This document shows positions 52,886 through 62,316 of a DNA stretch of 64,000 bases, in pieces. The position numbers and the translations under genes were made by a program. The stretch is from JADHMP01 sp016779985. Its GTDB lineage: Bacteria; Bacteroidota; Bacteroidia; Flavobacteriales; Flavobacteriaceae. The notes under the pieces are model-generated. The model saw only the letters and a list, made by a program, of their open reading frames with translations. It was not told the origin of the DNA and did not search any database. Location of the stretch: positions 20,116 through 84,115 of the forward strand of contig JADHMP010000010.1 in assembly GCA_016779985.1 (NCBI GenBank), given 5' to 3'. Numbering within the stretch: the stretch's first letter is position 1; each line of letters begins with the position of its first letter.

Positions 52886-54645
52886 GTAAAGCCAAAACCT
52901 TTTTTGATTTTAAGCTTTTTAGGGCCTTGCTTAATTATGTTAAACCTTATAAAAGCACCTACTATTTTGTTCTTAGTGCGGCTATCTTACTTTCTGTTTT
53001 TTCAAATTTAACTCCCTATTTGCTCAAAATTACTGTAGATGACCACATTCGTTTAGGAAACTATGATGGCACCCTCAAAATGACATTACTCATGTTTGGA
53101 GCCCTATTTATGGAGGTGCTTTTTCAATTTCTCTTCGTATTCTATGCCAACTGGTTAGGACAAAAGGTGGTAAAAGATCTACGAGTAGATTTATTTCGTA
53201 AAATCATCCATTTTAAGATGGCCTATTTTGATACTACCGCTGTGGGAAGATTAGTCACTAGATCAGTAAATGATATTGAAACCATTGCTAGCATTTTTTC
53301 TCAAGGGCTCTTTATGATTATTGCTGATTTCTTAAAAATGGCTTTGGTCATCATCGTCATGCTGGCCGTAGATTGGCGTTTGTCTCTTATCGTATTTTCT
53401 ATTTTTCCTGTTATCATATACGCCACAAGGCTTTTTCAAAAAGCCATGAAGAATGCATTTGAGGAGGTTCGATTGCAAGTTGCTAATCTAAACACATTTG
53501 TTCAGGAAAGAATTAGTGGAATGAAAATAGTCCAAGTCTTTCATCGAGAACAAATTGAATATGAAAACTTTCTTTCTATCAACGAAAGGCACAAAAAAGC
53601 TTGGCTTAAAACAGTATGGTTTAATTCGATCTTCTTTCCAGTAGCTGAAATTGTTTCTTCGATTACTATTGGACTTCTTGTATGGTATGGTGGATTTAAT
53701 GCAATTAGTAGTGGAAGTATTTCTTTAGGAACCATCTTTTTGTTTGTTCAAATGTCACAAATGCTTTTTAGACCTTTGCGTCAAATTGCAGACAAATTCA
53801 ATACCCTTCAAATGGGTATGGTTGCTACAGATCGTATTTTTGGTCTTTTAGCTACTTCAAGCAACATTGAAGACAAAGGCACCCTATCAGCAAAAAATTT
53901 AGAGGGAGAGATTGTTTTCAACAAGGTTCACTTTTCATATGTGCCTGATGAGGAGGTGCTTAAAGGAATTTCGTTTCAAATTAAAAAAGGAGAAACAGTG
54001 GCCATAGTAGGGGCAACTGGGGCAGGTAAATCAACTATCATCAACCTCTTATCTCGTTTTTATGATTTTGATAAAGGAGATATTACTATAGATGGTGTTT
54101 CAATAAAAGATTTCAAGTTGCATACTTTACGAAAAGAAGTAGCCGTGGTGCTACAAGATGTTTTTTTATTTGCAGATTCCCTCTATAACAACATCATTCT
54201 TTTTGACGAGTCAATCAGTGAGGAAGAAGTGATTCGGGCTGCCAAAGAAATTAGAGTACACGAATTTATAGAATCACTACCCGGAAAATATCACTATGAT
54301 GTAAAAGAAAGAGGGGTGCTACTTTCATCTGGTCAACGTCAACTCATTGCCTTTTTGAGAGCCTACATAACCCAACCTAACATATTAATTCTAGACGAAG
54401 CGACTTCTTCTATAGATACTTATTCTGAAGAACTTATTCAAAAAGCAACTTCTATTCTTACAAAAGGTAAAACGTCAATTATAATTGCTCACCGCTTAGC
54501 TACAGTGAAGAATGCTGATCGGATCATTGTTATGGATCAAGGTCAAATTGTTGAAACAGGTTCTCATAAAGAATTAATGAAACTTCTAGATGGGCACTAT
54601 GCAAAACTCTATGAAATTCAATTTGCTGCTGAAACCCCAGTTTGA
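52882..54645 (+). CDS. ABC exporter (MsbA/lipid or drug type), fused membrane and ATPase domains
   Basis: 587 residues: six membrane helices (about 20-310) and a C-terminal nucleotide-binding domain with Walker A VGATGAGKST, signature LSSGQRQ (Ser where LSGGQ has Gly), Walker B ILILDEATSSID and H-loop IIAHRLATV. It forms a homodimer or pairs with a second half-transporter not seen here. Coupled to truA by a four-base overlap; convergent with cdaA with one base between. Substrate unknown; MsbA-like lipid A transport is one option. Confidence 0.9.
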   Translation: MSKAKTFFDFKLFRALLNYVKPYKSTYYFVLSAAILLSVFSNLTPYLLKITVDDHIRLGNYDGTLKMTLLMFGALFMEVLFQFLFVFYANWLGQKVVKDLRVDLFRKIIHFKMAYFDTTAVGRLVTRSVNDIETIASIFSQGLFMIIADFLKMALVIIVMLAVDWRLSLIVFSIFPVIIYATRLFQKAMKNAFEEVRLQVANLNTFVQERISGMKIVQVFHREQIEYENFLSINERHKKAWLKTVWFNSIFFPVAEIVSSITIGLLVWYGGFNAISSGSISLGTIFLFVQMSQMLFRPLRQIADKFNTLQMGMVATDRIFGLLATSSNIEDKGTLSAKNLEGEIVFNKVHFSYVPDEEVLKGISFQIKKGETVAIVGATGAGKSTIINLLSRFYDFDKGDITIDGVSIKDFKLHTLRKEVAVVLQDVFLFADSLYNNIILFDESISEEEVIRAAKEIRVHEFIESLPGKYHYDVKERGVLLSSGQRQLIAFLRAYITQPNILILDEATSSIDTYSEELIQKATSILTKGKTSIIIAHRLATVKNADRIIVMDQGQIVETGSHKELMKLLDGHYAKLYEIQFAAETPV

Positions 54646-54646
54646 A

Positions 54647-55432
54647 TTAGTAGTCAATATCTGTTTTAAGTTGATCAAGAAGGCGGTCAGCTGTTTTGAT
54701 TTCTATCAAATTTTGATCTTTAATATACGTAATGCTACCACGTTGTTCAGAGACAACTAAAACAATAGCATCGGTTTTTTCTGAAATCCCTAAACCAGCA
54801 CGATGTCGAATACCATATTTTTTGGGAAGCTTTTCTTGCGAGACAGGGAGAATCACTCTTGAAGCAATGATTTTATTTTGTCTCAAAATAATTGCTCCGT
54901 CGTGCATTGGACCATTTTTAAAAAAAAGAGTTTCTAGCAACTGAGGAGCGATAACTATTTCAACCTCATTTTCTGGGGTGATTAAAAAGTCAAGATTATT
55001 ACTTTGCTCAATGACAATCAAGGCCCCAGTTTTGCTCTTGGCCATTTGCATACAGTCTGACACTAAGGTTTTGAGTTGTACATTCGTATTAGTTTGTTTT
55101 TCTTTTAAGAAATCAAAAAAGCGAATAACACGTCGTTTATTGGTGAAATTCGTAGAACCTATTAGCAGTAGAAATTTTCTTATTTCTTGCTGAAATACCA
55201 CAATTAAAGCAAAGAAACCAACGCTGATAAAATTACCTAGAATACTACTCAGCATATCCATTTGCAGAGCAGCGGTGAGTTTCCATATGATATATATAAT
55301 CACAATACCAATAAAAATATTAATTGCAACTGTGCCGCGAACAAGCTTGTAGAGATAGAAAAGAAGTAAGGCTACAAGGATAATGTCAAAGACATCTACA
55401 AAAGAAAAATCAAGAAAATCAAGCGTATTCAA
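54647..55432 (-). CDS. cdaA: diadenylate cyclase CdaA
   Basis: Makes c-di-AMP from two ATP. The 261 residues have three N-terminal membrane helices (about 12-80) and the DAC domain with the ligand motifs MHDGAIIL (Asp178-Gly179-Ala180) and RHR (209-211) in GIRHRAGLG. Full length for CdaA. It is divergent from nothing close: folP ends 28 bases upstream on the same strand. No cdaR or glmM is adjacent, unlike the Firmicutes operon. Confidence 0.94.
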   Translation of the reverse strand: MNTLDFLDFSFVDVFDIILVALLLFYLYKLVRGTVAINIFIGIVIIYIIWKLTAALQMDMLSSILGNFISVGFFALIVVFQQEIRKFLLLIGSTNFTNKRRVIRFFDFLKEKQTNTNVQLKTLVSDCMQMAKSKTGALIVIEQSNNLDFLITPENEVEIVIAPQLLETLFFKNGPMHDGAIILRQNKIIASRVILPVSQEKLPKKYGIRHRAGLGISEKTDAIVLVVSEQRGSITYIKDQNLIEIKTADRLLDQLKTDIDY

Positions 55433-55460
55433 AAAACTGATTTTTGTAAAATTAAAAAAT

Positions 55461-56291
55461 CTATTGCATTAGGGCTACCAAATCAATACATTCTTTAGCC
55501 GCTTTCACATCGTGAACTCTCAAAATATTAGCTCCTTGAAGTAGGGCTTTGGTGTGCAGAACTGAAGTTCCATTGAGAGCTTGTTTAGGAGTAATAGAAA
55601 GTGGTTTGTAAATCATAGACTTTCTTGACAAACCAACTAGAATAGGAAGTTCTAAGGTTTTGAATACATTCAAATGACTTAGAATTTCATAGTTATGATC
55701 GATGGTTTTTCCAAAACCAAATCCAGGATCTATAATCAGATTATTTATCCCTGCTTCGTTTGCTTCACTGATTTTTTTTGAAAAAAAATAAAGTATCTCT
55801 TGAACCGTATTCTCGTAGGTAGGATTGTTTTGCATATTTTGGGGCATTCCTTGCATATGCATCATCACATAGGTAGCGTCAAATTCACTGACAACTGGAA
55901 GTATTTCTGGATCGGCATTACCACATGAAATATCATTAATCATGGGCACACCCATGGCTAATACTTTTTGTGCAACACGGCTGTAAAAAGTATCAACCGA
56001 GAAGTGTTTTGAAGGAAAATGTTCTAATAAATATTCCAACACAGGTAGCAATCGCTCCAATTCTTGTTCAGCAGATAGAAGGTTGCTCCCAGGGCGCGAA
56101 CTCATGGCTCCAACATCAATAAAATCAGCTCCTTCATCAAGCATTTTTTGTACTTGGGCTGAAGCTGCTTTTTTGTCTTCAAATTTCCCCCCATCATAAA
56201 ACGAATCAGGAGTTAGGTTTAAAACACCCATGAGTTTAGGGACATTAAAATCAATCAATTTACCCTGAATTTGAATCGTCTTATCGAACAT
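55461..56291 (-). CDS. folP: dihydropteroate synthase
   Basis: Condenses para-aminobenzoate with the pterin diphosphate in folate synthesis. The 276 residues have the pterin-binding NLTPDSFYDGGKF (about 26-38), DVGAMSSRPGS, the INDISCGN strand, IIDPGFGFGKT and VGLSRKSM. It is the first gene of a folP-cdaA minus-strand pair, the usual neighbourhood in Flavobacteriaceae as far as I know. Confidence 0.96.
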   Translation of the reverse strand: MFDKTIQIQGKLIDFNVPKLMGVLNLTPDSFYDGGKFEDKKAASAQVQKMLDEGADFIDVGAMSSRPGSNLLSAEQELERLLPVLEYLLEHFPSKHFSVDTFYSRVAQKVLAMGVPMINDISCGNADPEILPVVSEFDATYVMMHMQGMPQNMQNNPTYENTVQEILYFFSKKISEANEAGINNLIIDPGFGFGKTIDHNYEILSHLNVFKTLELPILVGLSRKSMIYKPLSITPKQALNGTSVLHTKALLQGANILRVHDVKAAKECIDLVALMQ

Positions 56292-56362
56292 TTTTAATAA
56301 CTTTTTTATAATATTCTTTTGAACCCGAAAATATATTCGAAATTTACTCTAAAAATAATTTA

Positions 56363-56908
56363 TTGGAAGCCACACAGCTAGAATATTCACAAATAAGAGA
56401 GAAATGCCGTGATTTGTTTCAAAAGAAAATGCATGACTATGGCGCCGCTTGGCGTATTCTTAGAATTCCCTCACTTACTGATCAGTTGTTTATAAAAGCA
56501 CAGCGCATTAGAGGCCTCCAAGAAAACAAAGAGCATCGCATTGAAGAGGGGCAAGAAACAGAGTTTATTGGGGTTATCAACTATGCTATCATGGCCTTAA
56601 TACAGCTAGAACAAGGGGTTGTAGAACAACCTGATTATTCTACAACAGAAGCGCTGTTGCATTTTGACAAACAGTTTGAAAATGCCAAAAGTTTAATGGA
56701 AGCCAAAAATCATGATTACGGTGAAGCTTGGCGCGATATGCGTGTTAGTTCTTTGACTGATTTGATTATTCAAAAGCTATTGCGCGTTAAACAAATTGAA
56801 GATAATCAAGGAAAAACACTTGTCAGTGAAGGTATTGATGCTAATTATTTAGACATTATTAATTATGCTGTTTTTGCTTTGATTCATTTACAAAATTCAG
56901 AAGAATAA
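56363..56908 (+). CDS. DUF1599 protein with two tandem repeats
   Basis: 181 residues in two homologous halves: about 8-90 (H-D-Y-G-A-A-W-R-I-L-R, SLTDQLFIKAQRI, INYAIMALIQLE) and about 101-180 (H-D-Y-G-E-A-W-R-D-M-R, SLTDLIIQKLLRV, INYAVFALIHLQ). All-helical nucleotide-associated family, possibly related to MazG/dUTPase folds; biochemical role unknown. The start is TTG 56363. It abuts the permease gene (shared base), and leads the long plus-strand run to 63300. Confidence 0.82.
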   Translation: MEATQLEYSQIREKCRDLFQKKMHDYGAAWRILRIPSLTDQLFIKAQRIRGLQENKEHRIEEGQETEFIGVINYAIMALIQLEQGVVEQPDYSTTEALLHFDKQFENAKSLMEAKNHDYGEAWRDMRVSSLTDLIIQKLLRVKQIEDNQGKTLVSEGIDANYLDIINYAVFALIHLQNSEE

Positions 56909-57984
56909 TGGGTCCCTATTTAGCCAATAAAACCCTTCAAATGGGTTTCACTCTGTTTGGTGTAGTCACCCTAGTTTTTTTTCTTTTTAATGTATTGCCA
57001 GGTGACCCTAGCCAAATGATGCTAGGGCAAAACCAAAATGAGCAACAACGATTTCTAATAAAAAAGAAATATGGTTTTGATTTACCCATTGAAACACAAT
57101 ATCTCTATTTCATCAATGATCTTTCTCCACTATCATACCATTCTAAAGACACAAATTCCTTTACACATTATGAAAAGAATAAATATGGTGGAGTAGTAGT
57201 TTTAAACCAATCTTCTGGACAATGGGTGTTGAAGTTACCTTATTTAAGAACATCTTATCAAAAACGAGGAAAACCTGTGTCGGAAATCATAAGAGAGACC
57301 CTTCCAAATACAATTATTTTAGCTATTGCAGCGATGAGTATTGCCGTTGTTTTTGGAGTCACACTAGGGATTATTGCTATGTTGAAAAAGGATCATTTTA
57401 TTGATAAATGTCTTCAAGGAGTAAGTACTCTGGGAATGAGTTTGCCTTCCTTTTTCAGCGCTATTTTAGCTTCATGGCTATTTGGGTTGGTTTTGCATGA
57501 ATTCACAGGCTTAAACATGACAGGAAGTTTATTTGAACTTGACGACTATGGAGAAACCCATCAATTAACACTTAAAAATTTAGTACTACCTGCATTTGTT
57601 TTAGGCATTCGCCCGTTGGCTGTTATTATTCAATTAATGCGTAGCAGTTTGCTTGAAGTAATGGAGCAAGATTATATCCGTACGGCTCGGGCTAAAGGAT
57701 TGTCTTTGGCTAGAATCATCTATAAACACGCCCTTAAAAATGCTTTAAACCCAGTTATAACTGCTGTTTCTGGATGGTTTGCTTCTCTTTTAGCAGGAGC
57801 TATTTTTGTGGAATATATTTTTGGATGGAGGGGCTTAGGTAAAGAAATTGTAACGGCATTAAATCTTTTGGACGTTCCCGTAATTATGGGAGCTGTTATG
57901 ATTATTGCGTTCTTTTTTATTATTATTAATATTGTGGTAGACTTACTCTATGTCTATTTAGATCCACAAATAAAACTTAATTAA
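56908..57984 (+). CDS. OppB/DppB-type ABC transporter permease
   Basis: 358 residues with six membrane helices. DppB-like N-terminus FTLFGVVTLVFFLFNVLPGDP, and the cytoplasmic EAA loop RTARAKGLSLARIIYKHALKNAL contacts the ATPase. An inserted loop of about 60 residues follows the first helix, larger than in most relatives. No binding protein, second permease or ATPase is adjacent, so it is an orphan subunit. Substrates in the family are peptides, nickel or oligosaccharides. Confidence 0.88.
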   Translation: MGPYLANKTLQMGFTLFGVVTLVFFLFNVLPGDPSQMMLGQNQNEQQRFLIKKKYGFDLPIETQYLYFINDLSPLSYHSKDTNSFTHYEKNKYGGVVVLNQSSGQWVLKLPYLRTSYQKRGKPVSEIIRETLPNTIILAIAAMSIAVVFGVTLGIIAMLKKDHFIDKCLQGVSTLGMSLPSFFSAILASWLFGLVLHEFTGLNMTGSLFELDDYGETHQLTLKNLVLPAFVLGIRPLAVIIQLMRSSLLEVMEQDYIRTARAKGLSLARIIYKHALKNALNPVITAVSGWFASLLAGAIFVEYIFGWRGLGKEIVTALNLLDVPVIMGAVMIIAFFFIIINIVVDLLYVYLDPQIKLN

Positions 57985-57987
57985 TTT

Positions 57988-58737
57988 ATGAGAAATCAAA
58001 TTGTTGCTGGAAATTGGAAAATGAATAATGATCAATTAGCTACAGAAAAACTGTTGTCCGATTTACGGGATTTAACCGTTAAAAATGGTACGCGCATACT
58101 GGTTGCACCTACAGCTGTTCATCTAGCCCAAAGTGTAACACAATTAAAAGATTCGTCAATAACCGTTGCAGCTCAAAATATGCATGCTGCTACTGCGGGC
58201 GCATACACGGGTGAAATAGCAGCTAATATGCTAAAAAGTGTGGGGGTACACACCGTCATTTTAGGGCATTCCGAACGCAGAACCTATTTTTATGAGACTA
58301 ACACCCTACTTGCAGAAAAAGTTGCTTCAGCGCTCACACAAGCGATGGAAATAATCTTTTGTTTTGGAGAACAATTGGACGAACGAAAGCAAGGAAATCA
58401 TTTTGAAATTGTTGAGCAACAACTCACTGAGGCATTGTTCAATCAGGACAGTATTGATTGGAAAAAAATCATTTTAGCGTATGAACCTGTTTGGGCCATT
58501 GGAACAGGTGAAACCGCAACTCCTGAACAGGCGCAAGAAATGCATCAATTCATAAGAGGCTTACTAAAATCAAAATATGGAGATGAAATTGCCCAAAACA
58601 CCTCAATTCTTTATGGTGGAAGTGTAAAACCTGGCAACGCCAAAGAAATTTTTTCAAAGCCTGACGTTGATGGAGGTCTTATTGGTGGTGCATCGCTGAA
58701 AGCAGAAGATTTTATGGCTATTGCCAATGCATTTTGA
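57988..58737 (+). CDS. tpiA: triosephosphate isomerase
   Basis: Interconverts dihydroxyacetone phosphate and glyceraldehyde 3-phosphate. The 249 residues have NWKMN (Lys11), GHSERR (catalytic His94) and AYEPVWAIGTG (Glu166) plus the C-terminal YGGSVKPGNA and GGLIGGASL phosphate loop. Complete and unremarkable. Its stop overlaps the prmA start (TGATG). Confidence 0.97.
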   Translation: MRNQIVAGNWKMNNDQLATEKLLSDLRDLTVKNGTRILVAPTAVHLAQSVTQLKDSSITVAAQNMHAATAGAYTGEIAANMLKSVGVHTVILGHSERRTYFYETNTLLAEKVASALTQAMEIIFCFGEQLDERKQGNHFEIVEQQLTEALFNQDSIDWKKIILAYEPVWAIGTGETATPEQAQEMHQFIRGLLKSKYGDEIAQNTSILYGGSVKPGNAKEIFSKPDVDGGLIGGASLKAEDFMAIANAF

Positions 58738-59570
58738 TGACGCAAAACTACATTTCCTATTCTTTCAAAATCTCACCAAAGGAACCTTGGACTGATATTT
58801 TATTAGCTACTCTTTCAACACTCCCTTTTGAAAGCTTTGAAATGACAGTAGATGGGTTAGAAGCCTACATTGCTGAAAATGATTGGTATGAAGATATTCT
58901 AGAAGATATTGAATTACTAAAAAATGATGAAGTTTCTATTGTTTTTGAGCAAAAAAGTATTGCTACAGAAAATTGGAATGCCAACTGGGAGGCAGAATTT
59001 TTGCCAATTCAAATTAGTGATCATTGTGTGGTGAGAGCTGATTTTCATCCATCTACAGGACTGCCACTAGAACTCGTCATCACACCCAAGATGAGTTTTG
59101 GTACAGGTCATCATCACACCACCCAAATGATGTTGAATTATGGCTTAGAAATGAAACTTGAAAATAAAGTGGTGCTAGACATGGGTTGTGGCACAGGAAT
59201 CCTTGCTATTCTGGCCGCAAAAAAAGGAGCAAATGTGGTCCATGGTATTGATAATGATGCCAATTGTGTTTTAAACAGCCAAGAGAATGCCCAAAGAAAT
59301 AATCAAAATAAAATTATTTTTAGCCAAAGTGATACACCGCCAAAGAAAGAAGAATTTTATGATTATATATTTGCAAATATTACCAAAAATGTGCTTTCAG
59401 AGCACTTGCAGTTTTATTACAAATGCCTTAAAGTCGGTGGAAGTTTAGTTCTTTCAGGTATTTTTATTACTGATGTTTTAGAACTTACGAAAAAAGCTAC
59501 AGCAATTGGGTTAAATAAAGAATCGATTAAAGAGAACATGTCATGGGCAGCTATCCATTTTTTAAAATAA
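58737..59570 (+). CDS. prmA: ribosomal protein L11 methyltransferase
   Basis: Trimethylates ribosomal protein L11. The 277 residues start at ATG 58737, overlapping the tpiA TGA. Shows the N-terminal substrate domain, then the SAM loop LDMGCGTGILAILAAKKG (about 141-158) and FANITKNVLSEHL. The family MSFGTGHHHTT (PrmA signature) lies just before the loop. Its 3' end overlaps clpS by 28 bases. Confidence 0.94.
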   Translation: MTQNYISYSFKISPKEPWTDILLATLSTLPFESFEMTVDGLEAYIAENDWYEDILEDIELLKNDEVSIVFEQKSIATENWNANWEAEFLPIQISDHCVVRADFHPSTGLPLELVITPKMSFGTGHHHTTQMMLNYGLEMKLENKVVLDMGCGTGILAILAAKKGANVVHGIDNDANCVLNSQENAQRNNQNKIIFSQSDTPPKKEEFYDYIFANITKNVLSEHLQFYYKCLKVGGSLVLSGIFITDVLELTKKATAIGLNKESIKENMSWAAIHFLK

Positions 59571-59851
59571 GGAGCAACCAACCACAAGAAGAACCAAGTT
59601 CAGAGCCCGAAGTAGAGGTAGCTTCTGAAAAAGAACATTATATTATTTTATTTAACGATGATGTGAATACTTTTCAACACGTTATAGAAACCCTAGTCCG
59701 AGTTTGTGATCACACCTATGAACAAGCAGAACAATGTGCCTATATTGTTCATTTTAAAGGAAAATGCACCGTAAAAACAGGAGATCTTAAAGACTTAGTC
59801 CCCCGCTGTACCTTATTGCTTGAAGCTGGTTTATCTGCAGAAGTAGTTTAA
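59543..59851 (+). CDS. clpS: ATP-dependent Clp protease adaptor ClpS
   Basis: Delivers N-degron substrates to the Clp protease. 102 residues with a 25-residue flexible, Glu-rich N-terminus and the core YIILFNDDVNTFQHVIETL, HTYEQAEQCAYIVHFKGKC and the final LLEAGLSAEVV. The motif FNDDVNTFQHV supplies the N-degron pocket. It overlaps prmA; ATG 59543 is in frame, and a later start is possible because the N-terminus is not conserved. ClpC is encoded at 19591. Confidence 0.93.
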   Translation: MGSYPFFKIRSNQPQEEPSSEPEVEVASEKEHYIILFNDDVNTFQHVIETLVRVCDHTYEQAEQCAYIVHFKGKCTVKTGDLKDLVPRCTLLLEAGLSAEVV

Positions 59852-59890
59852 ATTTTTTTTTATCCAAAAAAAAAACGAAATTTGAAAACT

Positions 59891-60442
59891 ATGAAAAAGT
59901 TATTTGCCCTTATTCTCATATCTACAACTCTTTTATCTATGGCACAAAACAATGGCACTGTAGACAAAACAATTTATCAATATAAAGCTCAAACTATTGA
60001 AGGAGATACTTTCGATTTCAATTCATTGAAAGGAAAAAAAGTCATGATTGTCAATACAGCCTCTAAATGTGGATTAACACCCCAATATACTCAATTACAG
60101 GAGTTATATGAGCAGTATGGTGGAGCAGATTTTGTCATTATTGGCTTTCCAGCTAATAATTTTCTCAGTCAAGAGCCTGGGACCAATGAAGAAATAGCTA
60201 TTTTTTGTAAAAAAAACTATGGTGTTACTTTTCCGATCATGGCGAAAATTTCTGTTAAAGGAAAAGAGATGCATCCGATTTACCAGTTTTTAACTCAAGC
60301 CAACAAAAATGGCAAACTTGATTCCAAGGTAACATGGAATTTTCAAAAATATTTAATTGACAAAAATGGGGTTTTATCAAAAGTGATAAGCCCTAGAACA
60401 AGCCCAAAAGATCCAGAAGTAATTGCTTGGATTGAAAATTAG
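59891..60442 (+). CDS. exported glutathione peroxidase family protein
   Basis: 183 residues with signal peptide (LFALILISTTLLSMAQ), so probably periplasmic. Peroxidatic cysteine Cys60 in NTASKCGLTPQYTQL, GFPANNF loop and W-N-F near the C-terminus. It has cysteine instead of selenocysteine, so a thiol peroxidase using thioredoxin-like reductants is likely. ATG 59891 is preferred to TTG 59882. It lies 39 bases after clpS and two before the trans-sulfuration gene. Confidence 0.9.
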   Translation: MKKLFALILISTTLLSMAQNNGTVDKTIYQYKAQTIEGDTFDFNSLKGKKVMIVNTASKCGLTPQYTQLQELYEQYGGADFVIIGFPANNFLSQEPGTNEEIAIFCKKNYGVTFPIMAKISVKGKEMHPIYQFLTQANKNGKLDSKVTWNFQKYLIDKNGVLSKVISPRTSPKDPEVIAWIEN

Positions 60443-60444
60443 TT

Positions 60445-61593
60445 ATGAAAGAAAAACATTTTAAGACTAATTGTGTCCATTCTGGAAATGTTGAAGATAC
60501 AGTGCACAAGGGATCAACTTCACCACTTTATATGTCTACGTCTTATGCTTTTGAAGAGGTAGAAATTAATCAATATCCCCGCTATTTTAACACCCCAAAT
60601 CAAAGAGGTTTATCAAAAAAAGTAGCCTCTTTAGAGGGTGCTGAATCTGGACTTATTTTTAGTTCTGGGATGGCTGCTATTTCTACAACATTATTATCAC
60701 ATTTAAGTCCGGGTGACCACATCATTTTCCAAAATGATCTCTATGGTGGAACAAGAAATTTTGTAAAGAAAGAGTTGTTAAAATATCAAATTGAATTTTC
60801 TTTCACCGAAGGGCTATCGCTTGAAGATATAATGGCTAAAAGAAAGCCTAATACAAAGGGAATATATGTTGAATCCCCTAGCAATCCTACACTCCAATTG
60901 GTAAATCTTAAAGAACTAGCATCATGGGCAAAGTCAGAAGGTTTGTGGACCATCATCGACAACACCTTTGCTAGCCCTGTCAATCAAAACCCCATCGCTT
61001 TAGGGATCGATATTGTTATTCATAGTGCGACAAAATATCTTGGTGGACATAGTGATATTAGCGCAGGAGCAGTGGTAGGGGAGCGCAAGGCTATTTCTAA
61101 AGTGTATGAGGTTGCTAAAAATTTAGGTGGTAATTTAAGTGATGCTACCGTTTGGCTATTAGAACGAAGCATAAAAACACTAAGTCTTCGTGTGGAAGCT
61201 CAAAACAACAATGCTCAACAACTGGCTTTTTTTTTAGAAGAGCAATCTTGGATAAAAAAGGTCTATTATCCTGGGTTACCTTCACACCCAGACCACGATC
61301 TTGCCAAAGCTCAAATGAAAGGGTTCGGAGGTATGCTTTCTTTTGAATTAGATCCAAAAATAAATGTGTCAGAATTCCTCTCAAATTTTACTCTTATCAA
61401 GCCCTCAATGAGTCTTGCTGGAGTTGAGTCAACGGCTTTAAGTCCGCGTTTGACCTCTCATGCATTGCTCACAGAAGAGGAAAGAATAGACCAAGGTATT
61501 ACTCCCCAATTAATCAGATTTTCTTGTGGTATTGAGGCTGTTGAAGATCTTCAAGAAGATTTAGAAAACGCCCTCAAAAATTGTACTTTATGA
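60445..61593 (+). CDS. PLP-dependent trans-sulfuration enzyme (cystathionine gamma-synthase/lyase family)
   Basis: Cys/Met metabolism PLP enzyme of 382 residues. PLP lysine Lys197 in IHSATKYLGGHSD; FSSGMAAIS (73-80) and YGGTRNF (100-106) bind the cofactor phosphate; YVESPSNPTLQ and IDNTFASP follow. Whether it acts as gamma-synthase, beta- or gamma-lyase cannot be told from these motifs. It overlaps bshB1 (ATGA), in the same operon as the bacillithiol gene, which suggests a link to low-molecular-weight thiol or cysteine supply. Confidence 0.92.
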   Translation: MKEKHFKTNCVHSGNVEDTVHKGSTSPLYMSTSYAFEEVEINQYPRYFNTPNQRGLSKKVASLEGAESGLIFSSGMAAISTTLLSHLSPGDHIIFQNDLYGGTRNFVKKELLKYQIEFSFTEGLSLEDIMAKRKPNTKGIYVESPSNPTLQLVNLKELASWAKSEGLWTIIDNTFASPVNQNPIALGIDIVIHSATKYLGGHSDISAGAVVGERKAISKVYEVAKNLGGNLSDATVWLLERSIKTLSLRVEAQNNNAQQLAFFLEEQSWIKKVYYPGLPSHPDHDLAKAQMKGFGGMLSFELDPKINVSEFLSNFTLIKPSMSLAGVESTALSPRLTSHALLTEEERIDQGITPQLIRFSCGIEAVEDLQEDLENALKNCTL

Positions 61594-62312
61594 AACTTGA
61601 TATAGTAGCCATTGGGGCCCATCCTGATGATGTTGAACTCGGTTGTGCGGCCACGCTTGCCAAATCAGTTTCACAAGGAAAAAAAGTTGGAATCATTGAC
61701 TTAACAAAGGGAGAGCTTGGCACTAGAGGCACCCCTGAAATTAGAATGAAAGAAGCAAATCAGTCAGCTAAAATTCTCAATGTCACTACACGAGAAAATT
61801 TAGGTTTTCGTGATGGATTCTTCCTGAATGATGAAACCCATCAATTGGAAGTAATGAAAAAAATCAGATTTTTTAGGCCTGATATCATCTTATGTAACAC
61901 ACCCAAAGATCGACATGTAGATCATGGCAAAGCAAATGCATTAGTCCATGCTGCTTGTTTTTTGAGTGGACTTGAGAAAATACAGTTAAAAGACGAGAAT
62001 AACAAAAAGCTATATCCTTGGAATCCAAAATTAATTCTTGAATATATTCAATGGAATGAGACCGTTCCAGATTTGATTGTAGATGTTTCTGGTTTTATTG
62101 ACAAAAAGCTTGAAGCAATTAAGGCTTATAAATCGCAATTCTTTGATCCTGAAAGCACAGAGCGTTCGACACCGATAAGTAGTGAAAATTTTTTAGAAAG
62201 TATTAGTTATAGAGCAGCCAATATGGGTCGTCTCATATTTAAAAATGCAGGTGAAGGCTTTACTTGCCAAGCACCACTCTCTGTGACAGATTTAGGAGGA
62301 CTAATTTCTTAG
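61590..62312 (+). CDS. bshB1: N-acetyl-alpha-D-glucosaminyl-L-malate deacetylase BshB1
   Basis: Zinc deacetylase of bacillithiol synthesis (PIG-L/LmbE family). The 240 residues have the metal-binding GAHPDDVEL, the downstream HVDHGKA zinc histidine, TKGELGTRG and YRAANMGRLI near the C-terminus. ATG 61590 overlaps the previous stop. It lies four bases before the oxidoreductase. Neither bshA nor bshC is in the window. Confidence 0.93.
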   Translation: MKLDIVAIGAHPDDVELGCAATLAKSVSQGKKVGIIDLTKGELGTRGTPEIRMKEANQSAKILNVTTRENLGFRDGFFLNDETHQLEVMKKIRFFRPDIILCNTPKDRHVDHGKANALVHAACFLSGLEKIQLKDENNKKLYPWNPKLILEYIQWNETVPDLIVDVSGFIDKKLEAIKAYKSQFFDPESTERSTPISSENFLESISYRAANMGRLIFKNAGEGFTCQAPLSVTDLGGLIS

Positions 62313-62316
62313 CCAT

